A DNA stretch of 64,000 nt from Polaribacter sp. (GTDB lineage Bacteria; Bacteroidota; Bacteroidia; Flavobacteriales; Flavobacteriaceae): NCBI GenBank assembly GCA_029238315.1, contig JAQWGI010000008.1, positions 105,028-169,027 on the forward strand, given 5' to 3'. Both the position numbers and the translations under genes were made by a program. Under the pieces are notes generated by a model. The model saw only the letters and a list, made by a program, of their open reading frames with translations. It did not search any database and was not told where the DNA came from. Shown here piece after piece: positions 8,515 to 16,789 of the stretch (positions are counted from its first letter, which is position 1; the number at the start of each line of letters is the position of its first letter).

Positions 8515-9873
8515 TTAAAAGGTATCCTTCATCCAATTATAAGGCTTACGTTTTACCCACATTCCGCGTGTAAAATCTGGGAAATCTTGTGGTTCACCAT
8601 TATTTTCTATTGACAATTCTGATAGTGGCGTAATTGCGCTCCAAGCTGCAGCATCATAAGCATCTAAAGGTGGCGCAATATTTTGTTTTGCAGATTCTAC
8701 AAACGCATTAATTACAAAGAAATCCATACCGCCATGACCAGCTCCTTGTGCATGTTCTCCAAATTTTCTCCAAAGTGGATGATCGTATTTTTCTAACCAT
8801 TCTTTTGAAGCGTCCCAACGGTGCGGATCCGATTTTCCTTCAATATACATTCTATCGCCATCTTTTTCCCACAAACCATTTGCTCCCTGAACTCTAAATC
8901 CTAGAGAATAAGGTCTTGGCAAATTACAATCATGTGTTACAATAATGGATTCTCCATTTGCTGTTTCTATGGTTGATGTAATCACATCGCCTTGTTTAAA
9001 TTTTAATTTTGCATTCGGATGCTCTTTTCCTCCATGCTTCACAATATAATTATGCAATCCAATTCCTTTTGTTGCATGAGAAGTTAAAGACATAAAACGA
9101 TTTCCGCGATTTACATCACACATGGTTGCCATTGGACCAACACCGTGTGTTGGATATACATCTGCATTTCTTAATAATGAATGCTGAGTTCTCCAAGCCG
9201 ATTCAGAGATTCCTTTTTCTCCAAACTCCACACCTTTTCCGTATGCCGATTTTCCATCATTTAGTTTTACAAAACGTAAATCATGCTGATATCCACATCT
9301 AAAATGCACCAATTCTCCAAACACATTTTGTTTTACCATGTTTAATACTGCCAACACATCTCTTCGATAATTTACATTTTCTAAAATCATCATGTGCGTA
9401 CCAGTTTCTTCATGCGTGTTCACCAAATCCCAACATTCTTCCATGGTATTTGCAGCAGAAACTTCTAATCCTGCATACACACCTGCTAACATTGCATCTT
9501 TTGCCATGCGTGTGTGCCACAGCCAAGGCGTAGAAATAATTACTGCGTCTACCTCTTCTAATTCTAAAAGATTACGGTAATCTAAATCATTTTTACCAAA
9601 AACCTTCGGCTTCCTTTCTCCTTCTTTTTTGATTCTATTTAATGCGATTGAAATTCTTTTCGGATCAATATCACAAATTGCGGTTACCAAAACATCGTCT
9701 CTTAACAACACATTATTTAAATGATTGGTTCCTCTTAAGCCAACGCCAATTAAACCAACCTTTAGTTTTTTTACAGACCTATTTTTAGTTGCTCCAAATG
9801 ATAAACCTGGAGACATGGCTATACCTGTACCGATAATGGCTGATTTTCTGATAAAATCTCTTCTTGAACTCAT
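8515..9873 (-). CDS. Tat-exported Gfo/Idh/MocA protein, GH109-like (alpha-N-acetylgalactosaminidase type)
   Basis: 452 residues. A twin-arginine signal is present (SSRRDFIRKSAIIGTGIA, Arg4-Arg5). The NAD-binding Rossmann motif GLIGVGLRG starts at residue 40, followed by CDID, a sugar-binding half with EVSAANTMEE, a segment GYQHDLRF and YPTHGVGPMATMCDVNRGNRF. These blocks, the length and the Tat signal resemble GH109 enzymes. GH109 enzymes are NAD-dependent glycosidases that cleave alpha-N-acetylgalactosamine through transient oxidation at C3, first described in Elizabethkingia meningoseptica. Assignment to GH109 is inference from motif memory; an ordinary periplasmic Gfo/Idh/MocA dehydrogenase is the alternative. 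It stands alone, without neighbouring glycoside hydrolases. Confidence 0.78.
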   Translation of the reverse strand: MSSRRDFIRKSAIIGTGIAMSPGLSFGATKNRSVKKLKVGLIGVGLRGTNHLNNVLLRDDVLVTAICDIDPKRISIALNRIKKEGERKPKVFGKNDLDYRNLLELEEVDAVIISTPWLWHTRMAKDAMLAGVYAGLEVSAANTMEECWDLVNTHEETGTHMMILENVNYRRDVLAVLNMVKQNVFGELVHFRCGYQHDLRFVKLNDGKSAYGKGVEFGEKGISESAWRTQHSLLRNADVYPTHGVGPMATMCDVNRGNRFMSLTSHATKGIGLHNYIVKHGGKEHPNAKLKFKQGDVITSTIETANGESIIVTHDCNLPRPYSLGFRVQGANGLWEKDGDRMYIEGKSDPHRWDASKEWLEKYDHPLWRKFGEHAQGAGHGGMDFFVINAFVESAKQNIAPPLDAYDAAAWSAITPLSELSIENNGEPQDFPDFTRGMWVKRKPYNWMKDTF

Positions 9874-9971
9874 AATTTTTTTAATTAGTTAGTTGCTATA
9901 TGATCACTTCAATCTCTTCCAAATTTAGAAAATATTATTTTAGGATTCAGATACTGCGCGTAACTTTTTTA

Positions 9972-9979
9972 TATATTTG
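9972..9979 (+). promoter_or_regulatory. Flavobacterial -7 box (TATATTTG) of the HupE-like gene
   Basis: TATATTTG matches TAnnTTTG and ends 20 bases before the ATG at 10000. No TTG is seen at the -33 spacing. Confidence 0.45.
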
Positions 9980-9999
9980 GTTTTCTAAAACCTTTTTTA

Positions 10000-10581
10000 A
10001 TGGACGATTTTATTTTATATATAAAAATGGGACTCAATCATGTGTTAGATTTTTCTGCATACGACCACATTCTTTTTTTAATCGCTTTGGCAGTTGTTTT
10101 TTCTTTTCATCAGCTTAAAAAAGTCTTATGGTTAATTACACTCTTTACACTTGGTCATACCTTAACCTTAGCATTAGCAGCTTACGGCGTTTTAAAAATT
10201 GACGTGACCATTGTAGAATTTTTAATTCCGGTTACCATCTTTATAACTGCGGTTGTAAATATTTTTAACCTTAAAAGTAATGCCCGTAAAAAAGACAATA
10301 TTAACTTAATATTTGCCTTGTTTTTTGGGTTAATTCATGGCTTAGGATTCTCTAATTATTTTAGAATGATGATTGGTAGAGAAGAAGACAAATTATTACC
10401 TTTAATAGAGTTTGCATTAGGAATAGAAATTTCTCAGGTTATTATTGTATTGGGTATTTTAATCATTGGATCTGTAATACAATCTACCTTAAGGGTTACC
10501 AAAAGAGATTGGGTATTAGTAACATCATCCATTGTAATTGGTTTTGTTATTCCAATGATGATTGAGCGTGTTTTTTGGTAA
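10000..10581 (+). CDS. HupE/UreJ-family membrane protein
   Basis: 193 residues with five to six hydrophobic segments. The N-terminal GLNHVLDFSAYDHILFLIAL and the following LFTLGHTLTLALAAYG carry the conserved His/Asp residues of the HupE/UreJ_2 family, whose better known relatives carry Ni2+ for hydrogenase or urease. A second His motif, FFGLIHGLGFSNYFR, is also present. No hydrogenase or urease gene is nearby, so the metal is uncertain. Flavobacterial homologues are simply annotated HupE/UreJ family. It is followed, without an obvious terminator, by the dCMP deaminase and protease genes. Confidence 0.85.
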   Translation: MDDFILYIKMGLNHVLDFSAYDHILFLIALAVVFSFHQLKKVLWLITLFTLGHTLTLALAAYGVLKIDVTIVEFLIPVTIFITAVVNIFNLKSNARKKDNINLIFALFFGLIHGLGFSNYFRMMIGREEDKLLPLIEFALGIEISQVIIVLGILIIGSVIQSTLRVTKRDWVLVTSSIVIGFVIPMMIERVFW

Positions 10582-10624
10582 AAAATTAACGCACTAACAA
10601 CAGAAAACAAACTACATTAGCTAC

Positions 10625-11050
10625 ATGAACGGAAAGCAATTAAAATACGATTCTGCATATTTAAAAATGGCACATGAATGGGCAAAATTATCGCATTGCG
10701 AACGCAAACAAGTTGGAGCGTTAATTGTGAAAGATAGAATGATTATTTCTGACGGATTTAACGGCACACCAACTGGTTTTGAAAATCCATGCGAAAATGA
10801 AGAAGACTATACCAAATGGTATGTGTTGCATGCAGAAGCCAATGCCATATTAAAAGTAGCTTCTTCTACACAATCTTGTAATGGAGCAACTTTATATATT
10901 ACACTATCTCCTTGCAAAGAATGTAGTAAACTAATTCATCAAGCAGGTATAAAAAGAGTTGTTTTTGCCAATAAATACAAAGATGAAACTGGTTTAAAAT
11001 TTTTACAAAAAGCGGGCGTAGAACTAATTCATTTATCAAATGAAGCATAA
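10625..11050 (+). CDS. Deoxycytidylate (dCMP) deaminase family protein
   Basis: 141 residues. Zinc-site signature HAE (His69, catalytic Glu71) and PCKEC (Cys97, Cys100) define the cytidine/deoxycytidylate deaminase fold. The inserted segment with NGTPTGFENPCENEEDY is characteristic of the dCMP deaminase (ComEB) branch. The enzyme makes dUMP for dTTP synthesis. Its 3' end overlaps the start of the S41 protease gene by 11 bases. Confidence 0.88.
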   Translation: MNGKQLKYDSAYLKMAHEWAKLSHCERKQVGALIVKDRMIISDGFNGTPTGFENPCENEEDYTKWYVLHAEANAILKVASSTQSCNGATLYITLSPCKECSKLIHQAGIKRVVFANKYKDETGLKFLQKAGVELIHLSNEA

Positions 11051-12641
11051 AAATTATTTACCAATCTATTTTGCTTTCGCAATTGTTTTTGGAATTTTAA
11101 TAGGGAGTTTTTTTAATGGAGGAAACAGTTCTAATTCTTTATTTGCAAAAAAATCTGCAAATGAAGTAAAGATAGAGCGCCTCATAAACTACATTCAAAA
11201 AGAATATGTTGATGACGTTAATACAGACGAATTATTAGACGGAGCCATTACTCAAATGCTAGGCAAACTAGATCCACACTCCTATTACATTCCAAAAGAA
11301 AACCTGCAAGAAATTACCGAAAATATGCAAGGTAATTTTGTAGGAATTGGCGTTCAATTTAGAATGATAAAAGATTCAATAACGGTTATTCAACCCATAA
11401 AAGGAGGGCCAAGTATTAAAGCAGGCATCAAAGCTGGAGATCGTATTTTAACTGCAAATAAAGATACCTTATACGGCAAAAAATACGACAGTAACTCTGT
11501 GCCAAAATACCTAAAAGGTGCAGCAAACACAACAATTAATTTACAGGTCTATAGAAAAACCAACGACTCTTTATTTACCATTTCTTTAAAAAGAGGAAAA
11601 GTAGCCATTAAAAGTGTAGCCGTTTCTTACATGGTTAACGATTCTATTGGCTATATAAAACTAGAGCGTTTTGCAAGATCTTCATACAAAGAATTTAAAA
11701 CAGCTCTTATAAAACTTCAAAAAAACGGGATGACCGATTTGGTGTTAGATCTTCGAGGAAATGGCGGTGGATATGTAGACATTGCGCAAAAGATTGTAGA
11801 TGAATTTTTAGAAGACAATAAATTAATTGTTTTTACAAAAGACAACAAAGGTAAAATTGACGAGTATTTTTCTTCAGAAAAAGGCAGCTTTGAAAAAGGC
11901 GGATTGTATGTATTAATTGATCAAAATTCTGCCTCTGCATCAGAAATTGTTGCGGGTGCTTTGCAAGATAATGATAGAGGAATTACTTTAGGAAGACGCT
12001 CTTTTGGAAAAGGCTTAGTGCAAGAAGAAAAAGATTTAGGAGATGGTTCTGCAGTACGGCTAACCATTGCAAGATATTATACTCCAACGGGTAGATCTAT
12101 TCAAAAACCCTATGAAAAAGGAAAAGAAAACACTTATTCTAGAGACCTTAACAACAGAGTAAAAAGCGGAGAATTACTAAGCAAAGACAGCATAAAAGTA
12201 GTAGATTCTTTAAAATTTACAACACCTAAAGGAAAAGTTGTTTATGGTGGTGGCGGAATTGTACCTGACGTATTTGTAGCGGTGGACACAACTTCCTATT
12301 TAAATTCATTTTACTTCAACACCATTCAGAACTTTGCTTTTGATTGGGTAGACAACAACAGAAAAAAATTAACAAAAAACAGCTTAGAAAACTTTATTTT
12401 AAATTACAACATAGATACTTCTTACGATGCGTATTTAAAAAGTATTAACAGCACTTTAAAAGATACCAGAAGAAACTACAAACAGCGCTTTAAACCTTCT
12501 GGGAAAATTGAAAAGACCCTTAAAGAATATCTAAAAGCTGCAATTGCAAGTCAAATTTATGGAGACGATGGTTTTTATAGAGTTATACAAGCAGATGATA
12601 AAATGTTGCAAAAAGTGTTGGAGTTGGAAACTAAGAATTAA
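11040..12641 (+). CDS. S41 family C-terminal processing peptidase
   Basis: 533 residues. An uncleaved N-terminal membrane anchor (about residues 7-25) is followed by a PDZ domain (about 95-180) and the protease core. Catalytic residues align with the Tsp Ser-Lys dyad: Ser299 in SASASE, Asp310 in ALQDNDRG and Lys324 in GRRSFGKG. The oxyanion strip LDLRGNGGGYVDIA is also clear. CtpA-type proteases trim or degrade envelope proteins in the periplasm. Fragments of this gene recur at 19823-20011, evidence of a local duplication. Confidence 0.93.
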   Translation: MKHKNYLPIYFAFAIVFGILIGSFFNGGNSSNSLFAKKSANEVKIERLINYIQKEYVDDVNTDELLDGAITQMLGKLDPHSYYIPKENLQEITENMQGNFVGIGVQFRMIKDSITVIQPIKGGPSIKAGIKAGDRILTANKDTLYGKKYDSNSVPKYLKGAANTTINLQVYRKTNDSLFTISLKRGKVAIKSVAVSYMVNDSIGYIKLERFARSSYKEFKTALIKLQKNGMTDLVLDLRGNGGGYVDIAQKIVDEFLEDNKLIVFTKDNKGKIDEYFSSEKGSFEKGGLYVLIDQNSASASEIVAGALQDNDRGITLGRRSFGKGLVQEEKDLGDGSAVRLTIARYYTPTGRSIQKPYEKGKENTYSRDLNNRVKSGELLSKDSIKVVDSLKFTTPKGKVVYGGGGIVPDVFVAVDTTSYLNSFYFNTIQNFAFDWVDNNRKKLTKNSLENFILNYNIDTSYDAYLKSINSTLKDTRRNYKQRFKPSGKIEKTLKEYLKAAIASQIYGDDGFYRVIQADDKMLQKVLELETKN

Positions 12642-12659
12642 TGCCGTTTCTTTGTGGCA

Positions 12660-13421
12660 ATGAATATCAAAATACCAAATAACAAAAAAGTCTATTTTGC
12701 CTCTGATCAACATCTAGGAGCGCCAACAGCAGAAGCTAGTTTTAGTAGAGAGCAAAAGTTTGTAGCTTGGTTAAATGAAGTAAAAGAAGATGCTGCTGCC
12801 ATTTTTTTGCTAGGCGATCTGTTTGATTTCTGGTTCGAATACAAAACTGTTGTACCAAAAGGGTTTGTGCGTGTTTTAGGAAAACTAGCAGAAATTAAAG
12901 ATAGCGGAATTCCCATCTATTTCTTTGTTGGAAATCACGATTTGTGGATGCAAGATTATTTTGAGAAAGAATTGAACATACCTGTTTTTCATCAACCACA
13001 AGAATTTACGTTTAACAACACGACATTACTAATTGGTCATGGCGATGGATTAGGCCCAGGAGATATAGGCTACAAACGCATGAGAAAAATATTTACATTT
13101 CCATTGTTTAAATGGTTATTTAGATGGTTGCATCCAGATATAGGAATAAAAATTGGCCAGTATTTATCTGTTAAAAACAAAATGATTTCTGGAGATGAAG
13201 ATGCTGTTTTTTTAGGCGAAGAAAACGAATGGCTAGCACAATATTGCCATCGAAAATTGCAAAACAAACACTACGATTATTTTGTTTTTGGACACAGACA
13301 TCTACCATTAAATATTCTACTTCAAGAAAACGCTACTTATGTTAACTTAGGAGATTGGATTCAATATTTTACGTATGGTGTTTTTGAAAATGGCACGTTG
13401 CACTTAAAAAAATACCATTAA
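12660..13421 (+). CDS. lpxH: UDP-2,3-diacylglucosamine diphosphatase
   Basis: 253 residues from ATG 12660; a GTG two codons upstream is less likely. Calcineurin-like metallophosphoesterase motifs appear in order: SDQHLG, LGDLFDFWFEYK, GNHDLWM, LIGHGDGLGPGD and FGHRHLP. LpxH removes UMP from UDP-2,3-diacylglucosamine in lipid A synthesis at the inner membrane. Eighteen bases separate it from the protease gene. A second, broken copy lies at 20030-20793, so this one is presumably the working enzyme. Confidence 0.9.
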   Translation: MNIKIPNNKKVYFASDQHLGAPTAEASFSREQKFVAWLNEVKEDAAAIFLLGDLFDFWFEYKTVVPKGFVRVLGKLAEIKDSGIPIYFFVGNHDLWMQDYFEKELNIPVFHQPQEFTFNNTTLLIGHGDGLGPGDIGYKRMRKIFTFPLFKWLFRWLHPDIGIKIGQYLSVKNKMISGDEDAVFLGEENEWLAQYCHRKLQNKHYDYFVFGHRHLPLNILLQENATYVNLGDWIQYFTYGVFENGTLHLKKYH

Positions 13422-13599
13422 ATTAAAAGAGAATCCTTACCCCTACTGAAAGAAAAAATTACAGAAACATTCTTCTTTTCTAGCCATACGCTTTTCATTA
13501 ATTTTTGCTTGGCAACCTCTTAGTTATACAGACATAAAACTATTAAAATGAAATCCTTGTTAGCGTTAATAAAACCTAATTAAAGGGGATTTTCAAATG

Positions 13600-13621
13600 G
13601 TCGTAATTTATAAATATCGAT
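13600..13621. promoter_or_regulatory. Candidate operator palindrome, copy 1
   Basis: A 22-bp near-palindrome with outer GTCG...CGAT/C arms and a perfect ATTTATAAAT core. The same sequence recurs at 20951-20972, at the same relative position upstream of the third cassette, while the flanks have diverged. That conservation suggests a protein-binding site. The regulator is unknown. Confidence 0.4.
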
Positions 13622-13726
13622 CATTAACTTCTTAAAAAACAAGCGTTTTTTCTCTGAACTTAGTTTTTTAACCCTACCTTTAGAATATGAAAAAACAATA
13701 AATACTTTTTTCAATTACATATAAAA

Positions 13727-13926
13727 TCCTCCGTAATTTTAATGAAGAACAAAATATACTAGATATATGTTTCACTTAAAATACAACTAAAAATGACTTA
13801 GCTACAAGAAACCAACGGAGGAAATTGCTATAGAAATAGTACTTTCTTACAAGTTTTATGTTTTTAAACTTGTTCATGCATTAAAAACACAATATTTAAA
13901 AATAAAACAACGAGTGATTAACACTC
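13727..13926 (+). promoter_or_regulatory. Structured leader RNA, copy 1 (pseudoknotted, cassette A)
   Basis: Non-coding 5' leader of the cassette A genes. Long-range stem: TCCTCCGT (13727-13734) with ACGGAGGA (13815-13822). Hairpin: ACAAGTTT (13849-13856) with AAACTTGT (13866-13873), whose loop TGTTTTT (13859-13865) pairs with AAAAACA (13883-13889), an H-type pseudoknot. A final GAGTG (13912-13916)/CACTC (13922-13926) hairpin ends 17 bases before the ATG. The conserved AT-rich stretch just upstream probably holds the promoter. Homologous leaders occur at 15273 and 21081, with compensatory base changes in the stems. I do not recognise it as a known RNA class. Confidence 0.65.
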
Positions 13927-13943
13927 AAAAAACAAAAACAATC

Positions 13944-14285
13944 ATGAAAAAGATAATATTAAGTTTAGTTTTAGTTCTAGGAATGACAACTATGAGTAAT
14001 GCTGAAAGCAATGAAACAATCAATGAATCTATAAACTTTGAATTGCTCGAAAATAGTACAACTAATATAGAAGTTGATAATACAATTATGGCTTTTTACG
14101 AGAGTTTATATAATGACTCTCAATTAAATATGAATCAGAGTACAATACTTATAAATGCTCCTTTTGGATATTGTAAAGTAATTGCAAAAGCTATTGGTGG
14201 GCTTCTAGGAAGAACAGGAATGAATAGTGTAGTAATTGAAATAATTGTTGATGCTTTAGAAAAAATATGTAAAGAGCTTGCATAA
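13944..14285 (+). CDS. Small secreted protein with paired C-terminal cysteines (cassette A)
   Basis: 113 residues from ATG 13944; the in-frame GTG at 13914 lies inside a leader hairpin and is not a start. A Sec signal (KKIILSLVLVLGMTTMSNA) is followed by an acidic, Asn/Ser-rich middle of about 50 residues. The C-terminal 40 residues are hydrophobic and basic, beginning PFGYCKVIAKAIGGLLG, with Cys77 and Cys109. That split (acidic pro-region, amphipathic Cys-containing end) is reminiscent of a pro-peptide with a bioactive or membrane-active tail, but this is inference. It is preceded by the structured leader and followed by a GLPGLI-family gene. Confidence 0.72.
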   Translation: MKKIILSLVLVLGMTTMSNAESNETINESINFELLENSTTNIEVDNTIMAFYESLYNDSQLNMNQSTILINAPFGYCKVIAKAIGGLLGRTGMNSVVIEIIVDALEKICKELA

Positions 14286-14343
14286 ATTAATAAGGGTGAT
14301 GGCAAGGGTAACTCCTTGCTAAAACCCTTTAAATATCAAAAAA

Positions 14344-15066
14344 ATGAAGGAAAAAATATTATTACTAAGCTGTCTTTTAATTGGATTAAACCTTTACTCT
14401 CAAAATTTAAAAGGAAAAGTTACTTATAAAATTACCAATAAAATATCTTTTAATAAAGACACTATTAAAGATAAAAAAATTAAAGACATCTTTTCTAAAC
14501 TATTATCAAACTCAAAAGATGATAACATTTCATTTGAGCTTTTTTTTAACAACAAAAAGTCTCATTTTAATTATGTTGACAAAATGGAATTAGACAACTC
14601 CACAATAAACATTTTGCTTATTGATGCCCAAAATAGAGGCTCTGTTTTTTCTGATTACGACTCTAAAACAACCCTAACCTTGTTTCCAAGTGAAGAGATT
14701 TTAATTCGAGATTCTTTTAGCAAGTTCAATTGGCGAATAACACAAGAAACAAAAAATATCGGAGGATATATTTGCTATAAAGCAGTGGGTGAGAAAAATA
14801 TCTATAGAAAAATAAACAATTATCACAAAAAAGTAAACTTAACCGCATGGTTCTCACCAGAATTAAGTGCTCCAGTTGGGCCAGCAGGTTACGGTGGTCT
14901 TCCTGGTTTAATTTTAGAACTGACAGAAGAAGGTTATGTTAAATTTTATGCAACAAAAATAAGTTTAAAGAACAACAAAAAAATGAAATCTGTTCCTCGT
15001 AAAAAAATTTTAGAGCGTATAGATTATGAAAAATATACCAGAGAAGTGTATTTAAAAAACCAATAA
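14344..15066 (+). CDS. GLPGLI family protein (cassette A)
   Basis: 240 residues. Signal peptide (KEKILLLSCLLIGLNLYSQ) followed by a beta-rich periplasmic domain. The name-giving motif GLPGLILEL is at about residues 185-193, and the WFSPELSAPVGPAGYGGLPGL context is typical. The family is restricted to Bacteroidota and its function is not known; members often sit beside outer membrane barrel proteins, as in cassette C here. In this cassette the barrel gene is missing and a second leader follows instead, so a deletion may have removed it. Confidence 0.82.
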   Translation: MKEKILLLSCLLIGLNLYSQNLKGKVTYKITNKISFNKDTIKDKKIKDIFSKLLSNSKDDNISFELFFNNKKSHFNYVDKMELDNSTINILLIDAQNRGSVFSDYDSKTTLTLFPSEEILIRDSFSKFNWRITQETKNIGGYICYKAVGEKNIYRKINNYHKKVNLTAWFSPELSAPVGPAGYGGLPGLILELTEEGYVKFYATKISLKNNKKMKSVPRKKILERIDYEKYTREVYLKNQ

Positions 15067-15272
15067 TGCAATCCTATTCTTAAAAGAATATTTACCATTT
15101 ACAAAAGTGTAAGCTAAAAGAGCATATTCAGATTTTAACTATTTCCAAAAGGGATTCAAAAATTAGATTAACTCAAATTATTCAACACGCCTACAAAAGT
15201 AAAAAGAAGCAATCTAAGGCTTGCTTCTGTTAAAGTAACATTCCTCCAAAAACAGTTACCTAAACCAAAAAA

Positions 15273-15471
15273 TCCTCCTTGGTTTAAATGAAGAACAAAA
15301 ATATACTAAATAAATGTTTCACCTTAAAATATAACTAATGACATAGCAATATATAACCAATAGAGGAAAGTGTTGCAAAAGTAATAGTTCCTTACAAGTA
15401 TATTGTGTTTTATACTTGTTTATTCATTAAAAGCACATCAATTAGAATAAAAAAACGAGTGATAAACACTC
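15273..15471 (+). promoter_or_regulatory. Structured leader RNA, copy 2 (pseudoknotted, cassette B)
   Basis: Homologous to the leaders at 13727 and 21081. Long-range stem TCCTC (15273-15277)/GAGGA (15363-15367) plus TTGGTT (15279-15284)/AACCAA (15355-15360). Hairpin ACAAGTATA (15394-15402)/TATACTTGT (15411-15419). Loop TGTGTTT (15404-15410) pairs with AAGCACA (15431-15437) to make the pseudoknot. The final hairpin is GAGTG (15457-15461)/CACTC (15467-15471). Relative to copies 1 and 3, one hairpin pair is swapped T-A to A-T, and one pseudoknot pair is changed from T-A to G-C. The rest of 15067-15272 shows a short hairpin (AAGCAATC...GCTTGCTTC region) and no gene. Confidence 0.65.
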
Positions 15472-15486
15472 AAAAAAAAATTAATT

Positions 15487-16023
15487 ATGAAAAAGATAAA
15501 ACAATCATTATTATTAACAATTTTAAGCTTCATTGCAATATTCTTTTATTCGTGTGATAAAAACGAATCACAAATAACTGAAGAATTTAGTACGGTGAAA
15601 TTACCCGTAGAATTTCAACTTAAAGGAGATAATTCATTAATGAATAAGACCTCAGATAATTCAAATTATTTTACCGAAGATTATGTTTTTAATATTTCTC
15701 TGGAAAATGGAAAAACTTTCGATGTTAAATTTAGAGCGAGTGGTTTTGTAGATGTTGACGGGTTGTCAAATCTTCAAATTGAAAATACATTTTTCGAAAA
15801 AACAGGATTGTCAACAAGCTTTTTAACGGATAATGAAAGTATTGTAAAAGCTTTCTTTGAAAATAAACTTTTAGAAAAAGTATCTTGTTGGGATCAGTGT
15901 AAAGAAGATAGAAGAACAGGTTTTGGAAGGGCATTATGCAGAACTGGATGTGTTTTAAAAGAGGTAGCCAAACTAGCAAATGAAGCGGCAACTGTAATTA
16001 TTGCAATAAAACTATTAGCATAA
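15487..16023 (+). CDS. Putative lipoprotein with C-terminal four-cysteine motif (cassette B)
   Basis: 178 residues. Lipoprotein signal with lipobox ending FFYSC (Cys23). The central domain (about 35-125) is beta-rich, with VFNISLENGKTFDVKFRASGF. The C-terminal segment carries CWDQC and CRTGC (Cys134, 138, 151, 155), then a hydrophobic amphipathic end with NEAATVIIAIKLLA. Two CxxxC pairs could form two disulfides or a metal site. It takes the position of the small Cys proteins in the other cassettes and is likewise preceded by the structured leader. The product is not recognised. Confidence 0.72.
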   Translation: MKKIKQSLLLTILSFIAIFFYSCDKNESQITEEFSTVKLPVEFQLKGDNSLMNKTSDNSNYFTEDYVFNISLENGKTFDVKFRASGFVDVDGLSNLQIENTFFEKTGLSTSFLTDNESIVKAFFENKLLEKVSCWDQCKEDRRTGFGRALCRTGCVLKEVAKLANEAATVIIAIKLLA

Positions 16024-16024
16024 A

Positions 16025-16789
16025 ATGAAAAGCTATATAAAGCATTTTATTTTTAGTGTCTTTTTGTGGAATTCTATTTTAGTATTCTCACAAGAAGATA
16101 CTTTAAATGACATCATCAAACTAGATGAAGTAGAAATTTTAAGTAATTCTCAAAAGACAATCTCTTCCTCAGTACTGAGGAAAACAAGAAAAAGTATAGC
16201 AACCAATTACTCTTTTAAGAACGGAGTTAATTATAAGGTTGTTTCTAATTTTAAAAATATTAAAACAAATACTTTTATTAATATTGAATTATTGGCGTCT
16301 TTTAAGAAATTATTTAGTTCTAAAGTTCAAATTTTAAAAAGTAAATCTAATAAAGATGTTCAATTTAATCACTTATTTCAAATAGTCTATGCAAATCTAA
16401 ATTGGGGGAAAAAAGTTAATGGAGAGACACTAAGCTTTAAGGAAGATTCTAGTCATTTTTATATTGAAACAGGGTCAAAATATCAATCAAATTTCTATAA
16501 AATTAACAGAAAAGATTTTTCCTACGAAAAAATAATTGTGCGCAGAAAAAAACTAGGAAAAAAAGTGATCAATTGTGAAAACAGCAGATTAGAATTAACT
16601 TTTAAAAAAGAAAAAAAACACTATCACCCAGAAAAGCTTAGCATTAAATGCTTTAACGATCTAGACAGCTTAGTCTTAAGTCATAAGCTTAGATTTACAG
16701 AAACATTGCCGTATGAAAAAATAAGTTCTAAAAACAATAATGATGTATACCGAATATTAAGGCTTTACACTGATAAAAATAAAGAATGA
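16025..16789 (+). CDS. Unknown secreted/periplasmic protein (cassette B)
   Basis: 254 residues, starting one base after the preceding stop codon (TAA-A-ATG), so it is probably translationally coupled. N-terminal signal peptide (KSYIKHFIFSVFLWNSILVFSQ), then IKLDEVEILSNS, a stretch resembling the linker that precedes the plug of Bacteroidota outer membrane barrels. The remainder is Lys-rich and beta-prone. It lacks a GLPGLI motif although it occupies the GLPGLI position of cassettes A and C. Function is unknown; an envelope partner of the downstream barrel is a reasonable guess from context. Confidence 0.65.
   Translation: MKSYIKHFIFSVFLWNSILVFSQEDTLNDIIKLDEVEILSNSQKTISSSVLRKTRKSIATNYSFKNGVNYKVVSNFKNIKTNTFINIELLASFKKLFSSKVQILKSKSNKDVQFNHLFQIVYANLNWGKKVNGETLSFKEDSSHFYIETGSKYQSNFYKINRKDFSYEKIIVRRKKLGKKVINCENSRLELTFKKEKKHYHPEKLSIKCFNDLDSLVLSHKLRFTETLPYEKISSKNNNDVYRILRLYTDKNKE

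Noticed and set aside
13914..13943. GTG start for the 113-aa protein, and the equivalent GTG at 21268 in cassette C
   Set aside because: Both GTGs lie within the GAGTG/CACTC hairpin of the leader, and the added residues would precede a normal signal peptide.
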